A stretch of DNA of 64,000 nucleotides from the NCBI GenBank assembly GCA_040222995.1, contig JAVKBW010000082.1, positions 62,001 to 126,000 on the forward strand. The letters are read 5' to 3'. The position numbers and the translations under genes were made by a program. The DNA is from JAVKBW01 sp040222995. GTDB taxonomy: Bacteria; Pseudomonadota; Alphaproteobacteria; UBA8366; Aestuariispiraceae. Position 1 is the first letter of the stretch. Every line of letters begins with the position of its first letter. The notes under the pieces were generated by a model. That model was not told where the DNA came from. It did not search any database and saw only the letters and a program-made list of their open reading frames with translations. Shown one piece after another: positions 61,462 to 64,000 of this stretch.

Positions 61462-62862
61462 TCACCCGTCGCTGCCCGGCGTCGGGACGGCGTGTCCTTC
61501 TTCCTGGTACTGTTTCAGTTTGTTGCGCAGGGTTCTGATCGAGATGCCGAGGATGTTGGCGGCATGCGTACGATTGCCAAGGCAATGCTGAAGCGTATCG
61601 ATGATCAGACCGCGTTCGACTTCGGAAACCGTCCTGCCGACCATGGAACCCGGGGCCGGGCCGTCTGAAGCGGCGGCGGCGTCCGGCGCCGAAGCGGCGG
61701 GTTGCGCCGGCGCGGCGGCTCCGTTGCCGGGCATCGACTGCGATGCCGCCTGTTCGAGCGGACCGGTGGAAAGAACCACGGCGTCCTCTTCGATTTCGTC
61801 TCCTGCCGACAACAGGATGGCGCGGTGCATGGTGTTTTCCAGCTCGCGCACATTGCCCGGCCAGGAATAGGCGGCGAGGCGCTTCATCGCGCCGTCGGAA
61901 ACAGTGCGGTTCGGCACGCCGTTCATTTCCGCGTATTTCTCGGCGAAATGCTTGATCAATGCCGGGATGTCGCCGGGCCTCTCGCGCAGGGCGGGCAGAC
62001 GGACATTGACGACGTTGAGCCGGAAATACAGGTCTTCGCGGAAATTGCCGGCCTGCACTTCCTTTTCCAGATTGCGGTTCGACGTGGCGATCAGCCGGAC
62101 ATCGACCTTGACCGGGCTGGCGCCGCCGACCCGGTCGATTTCGCGTTCCTGGATGGCGCGCAGCAGCTTCGCCTGCAGGCGCGGGTCCATCTCGCTGATC
62201 TCGTCCAGCAGCAGGGTGCCGGTATTGGCCTGTTCGAATTTGCCGATGCGGCGGGCGACCGCGCCGGAAAACGCGCCTTTTTCATGGCCGAACAGTTCCG
62301 ATTCCAGCAGGTTTTCCGGGATGGCGGCGCAATTCAGCGCGATAAACGGCTTCGAGGACCGGCGACTCTTGGCGTGGACGTAGCGCGCCATGACTTCCTT
62401 GCCGGTGCCGGATTCGCCGGTGATCAGCACCGAAGCCGGGCTGGGCGCAATCTGGTCCGCCAGTTTCAGGACCTGCTTCATGGCCGGATCCTGATGGATG
62501 ATGGCGTTGCTTTCCTCGACCACCGCTTCCAGAACGGCGGCGATCAGGTCCGGATCCGGGGGCAGGGGCAGGTATTCCTTTGCGCCGGCCTTGATAGCCG
62601 CGACGGCGGCTTCGGTCGGCGTGCCTTCCAGCCCGCAGGCGACGACCGGCACGGTGATGCGCTCCTGTGCCAGGCTTTTGACCAGACCGGCGATATCGAG
62701 GCGGGCATCGGCGAGAATGAGGTCTGCGCCGAAACCGCCGCGGATCGCCTGCATCGCCTCGTCACCGTTGTGAACGCTTGTCACCTTGGCGCCGCGCTGC
62801 ATGGCGATCTGACTGGCGCTTGTGAGATGGCCGCCTAAACTACCGACGATCAGTAACTGCAT
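61462..62862 (-). CDS. flbD: Sigma-54-dependent flagellar response regulator FlbD
   Basis: About 466 residues. An atypical receiver domain (MQLLIVGSLGGHLTSASQIA..., with D52 as possible acceptor but without the usual N-terminal acidic pair) matches Caulobacter FlbD. Next an AAA+ domain: Walker A GESGTGKE (149-156), GHEKGAFSGA (the sigma-54 loop, normally GAFTGA), LLLDEISEMDPRLQAKLLR and R-finger region; then a Fis-type HTH (RTHAANILGISIRTLRNKLKQYQ). It activates late flagellar genes. GAGG lies 5 bp before ATG 62862; GTG 62871 is an alternative. Confidence 0.93.
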   Translation of the reverse strand: MQLLIVGSLGGHLTSASQIAMQRGAKVTSVHNGDEAMQAIRGGFGADLILADARLDIAGLVKSLAQERITVPVVACGLEGTPTEAAVAAIKAGAKEYLPLPPDPDLIAAVLEAVVEESNAIIHQDPAMKQVLKLADQIAPSPASVLITGESGTGKEVMARYVHAKSRRSSKPFIALNCAAIPENLLESELFGHEKGAFSGAVARRIGKFEQANTGTLLLDEISEMDPRLQAKLLRAIQEREIDRVGGASPVKVDVRLIATSNRNLEKEVQAGNFREDLYFRLNVVNVRLPALRERPGDIPALIKHFAEKYAEMNGVPNRTVSDGAMKRLAAYSWPGNVRELENTMHRAILLSAGDEIEEDAVVLSTGPLEQAASQSMPGNGAAAPAQPAASAPDAAAASDGPAPGSMVGRTVSEVERGLIIDTLQHCLGNRTHAANILGISIRTLRNKLKQYQEEGHAVPTPGSDG

Positions 62863-62930
62863 TATCCTCACCCTTTGCGTCGCCGGAGCGACGAAACTTC
62901 AACTTTCGCACCGGTTCAGGAAACCGGCGC

Positions 62931-63767
62931 CTATCCGAAATAATCCACCCGTTGCGACGGTGGCAGTACGGTGTTCATCAGCATTTCGAGCCGGCGCGGG
63001 TTTTCCTGCCGTCCGATCGATGCCGTCGCCATGACATATAAATGATTCAGCAGCATGTCTTCACTTGCATTTCGTTCCATTTTCGACGCCAGCGGATTGA
63101 ACACCATATTCGCCAGACACGCGCCGTAGAACGTTGTCAGCAGGGCGACGGCCATGCTCGGTCCGATGGTGCTGGGGTCTTCCAGGTTGCCCAACATCTG
63201 CACCAGACCGACCAGCGTGCCGATCAACCCCATCGCCGGCGACAGTTCCGCCGCCTTGCGCAAAATGCCGACCGACCGGCTGTGCCGCTGGGCGACCGCC
63301 TGCAGTTCGCGCTGCATGATCCGCTCGACCTCGTCGCCCGGCGTGCCGTCGACGATCATTTCCAGGCCCTTTGCCAGCAACGGCTGGCTGTGCAGGGCGG
63401 CCGTGTAGTTCTGAATCGACAGAACGCCGCGGTAACGGGCGATCTGCGAAAGTTGAATCATCTGCATGGCCGCCGACGAGGCATCCTTGTGCTTGCGGAA
63501 TATCGTGCCGGCCAGAACCCGCGTGCAGTCGAGCATGTCGCGGATCGAGAAACATGCCGTGGTGACGCCGAACGTGCCGCCGAGAACGATCAGCACCGCC
63601 GGCAGGTCGAAGAAGGCGCCGGGTGACCCGCCGAGAAAGATGGCGGTGACGATAAGAATGATGGCGCCGAGAATGCCGAGCACCGTCGCCAGATCGACCG
63701 ACCCCTTGACCCGAACCTGCTGAAGGGGGCCTTGCGAATCCGGTGCTGACTGGGTGTCGGTCGCCAT
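62931..63767 (-). CDS. motA: Flagellar motor stator protein MotA/PomA type
   Basis: A 278-residue MotA/TolQ/ExbB-family protein with four hydrophobic segments: two near the N-terminus (TVLGILGAIILIVTAIFLGG; AVLIVLGGTFGVTTACFS) and two after the cytoplasmic loop (MGLIGTLVGLVQML; MAVALLTTFYGACLANMVF). The loop carries charged residues of the type that contact FliG. Proton or sodium use cannot be told without its MotB partner, which is not in the window. It lies between fliN and flbD. Confidence 0.88.
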   Translation of the reverse strand: MATDTQSAPDSQGPLQQVRVKGSVDLATVLGILGAIILIVTAIFLGGSPGAFFDLPAVLIVLGGTFGVTTACFSIRDMLDCTRVLAGTIFRKHKDASSAAMQMIQLSQIARYRGVLSIQNYTAALHSQPLLAKGLEMIVDGTPGDEVERIMQRELQAVAQRHSRSVGILRKAAELSPAMGLIGTLVGLVQMLGNLEDPSTIGPSMAVALLTTFYGACLANMVFNPLASKMERNASEDMLLNHLYVMATASIGRQENPRRLEMLMNTVLPPSQRVDYFG

Positions 63768-63826
63768 GTGATGCGGCTTTCGTTTCTATTTCGGTCGCGT
63801 TGGCGTGCGGGCGCTGGCCGGCCCGG

Positions 63827-64000
63827 TCATGTCTGGCCCGGTTTGTCGGATTTGATGATTTCCGTCATCGTCACGCCCAGCCTGTCATCGACGACGACCA
63901 CTTCGCCGCGCGCAACCAGCCGGTTGTTCACATAGATATCGATGGCTTCGCCGACCTTGCGGTCAAGTTCGACAACCGCGCCGCGCCCCAGTTTCAGCAA
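63827..64000 (-). CDS. fliN: Flagellar motor switch protein FliN, C-terminal part (runs off the window)
   Basis: The last 57 codons are visible. The sequence LLKLGRGAVVELDRKVGEAIDIYVNNRLVARGEVVVVDDRLGVTM matches the conserved C-terminal SpoA domain of FliN. FliN forms the C-ring with FliG and FliM and docks the export ATPase. It is the first visible gene of the minus-strand flagellar run. Confidence 0.9.
   Translation of the reverse strand: MLKLGRGAVVELDRKVGEAIDIYVNNRLVARGEVVVVDDRLGVTMTEIIKSDKPGQT

Overview
The window is GC-rich chromosomal DNA from an alphaproteobacterium, most likely a flagellated Rhodospirillales-like lineage. The evidence is the lptF-lptG-lptD-surA block; the purN-purM / DUF2066-perM-hdaA / ppk-ppx / rnd-aspS neighbourhood; HdaA in place of a gammaproteobacterial Hda; a FlbD-type sigma-54 regulator in the flagellar cluster; and a tiny aa3-oxidase subunit IV-like protein. 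No rRNA, intact tRNA, CRISPR array, integrase or transposase gene was found.

Layout. (1) 1-5.1 kb, minus strand: LPS export and outer-membrane assembly genes (lptF, lptG, lptD, surA), with a roughly 380-bp inverted-repeat element wedged between lptD and surA. (2) 5.5-9.0 kb: a divergent metal-handling cluster made of an MFS exporter with a His-rich tail, a CsoR/RcnR-family sensor, a small His-rich secreted protein, a HupE-like membrane protein and a membrane-anchored protein, closed by a strong terminator. (3) 9.2-11.7 kb: an MBOAT acyltransferase with an SGNH-like partner. (4) 11.7-16.4 kb: pepA, holC, ridA-like, ndk, an FAD oxidoreductase and a 45-residue subunit IV-like protein. (5) 16.5-36.4 kb: core genes for purine synthesis, replication control and polyphosphate metabolism, plus rnd and aspS. 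Among them lie a CYTH-CHAD protein, an MFS permease, ZntB, a secreted protein with a PEP-CTERM-like tail, SixA, a MOSC protein and an M23 peptidase. (6) 36.5-39.8 kb: a class II aldolase / gamma-butyrobetaine-type dioxygenase / LysR module lying between two direct copies of a 70-bp repeat. (7) 39.8-47.7 kb: a dicarboxylate symporter, FetAB-like iron exporter, LysR, CmcJ-like oxygenase, HicA-like protein, DUF2254 protein and fumC. (8) 47.7-52 kb: tandem methyltransferases, a secreted caspase-like protease, and a small islet carrying a Met/His-rich repeat protein and a SHOCT protein; the islet lies between the caspase 3' end and a degenerate copy of that end. (9) 52-54.4 kb: rimO and an LpxR-like lipid A deacylase. 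(10) 54.4-64 kb, minus strand: flagellar genes (fliN, motA, flbD, flhA, flhF, flhG, fliK-like) plus two proteins I could not identify.

How the genes fit together. Lpt/SurA/LpxR handle the outer membrane. PPK/PPX and the CYTH-CHAD protein form a polyphosphate group. FlbD/FlhF/FlhG/FlhA/MotA/FliN/FliK form the motility group. I do not see a complete new defence or biosynthetic system. The most unusual regions are the metal-sensor cluster at 5.5-9 kb, the repeat-bounded catabolic module at 36.5-39.8 kb, and the Met-rich islet at 50.3-52 kb. All functions are assigned by reading the sequence by eye and from family knowledge; no database search was run.
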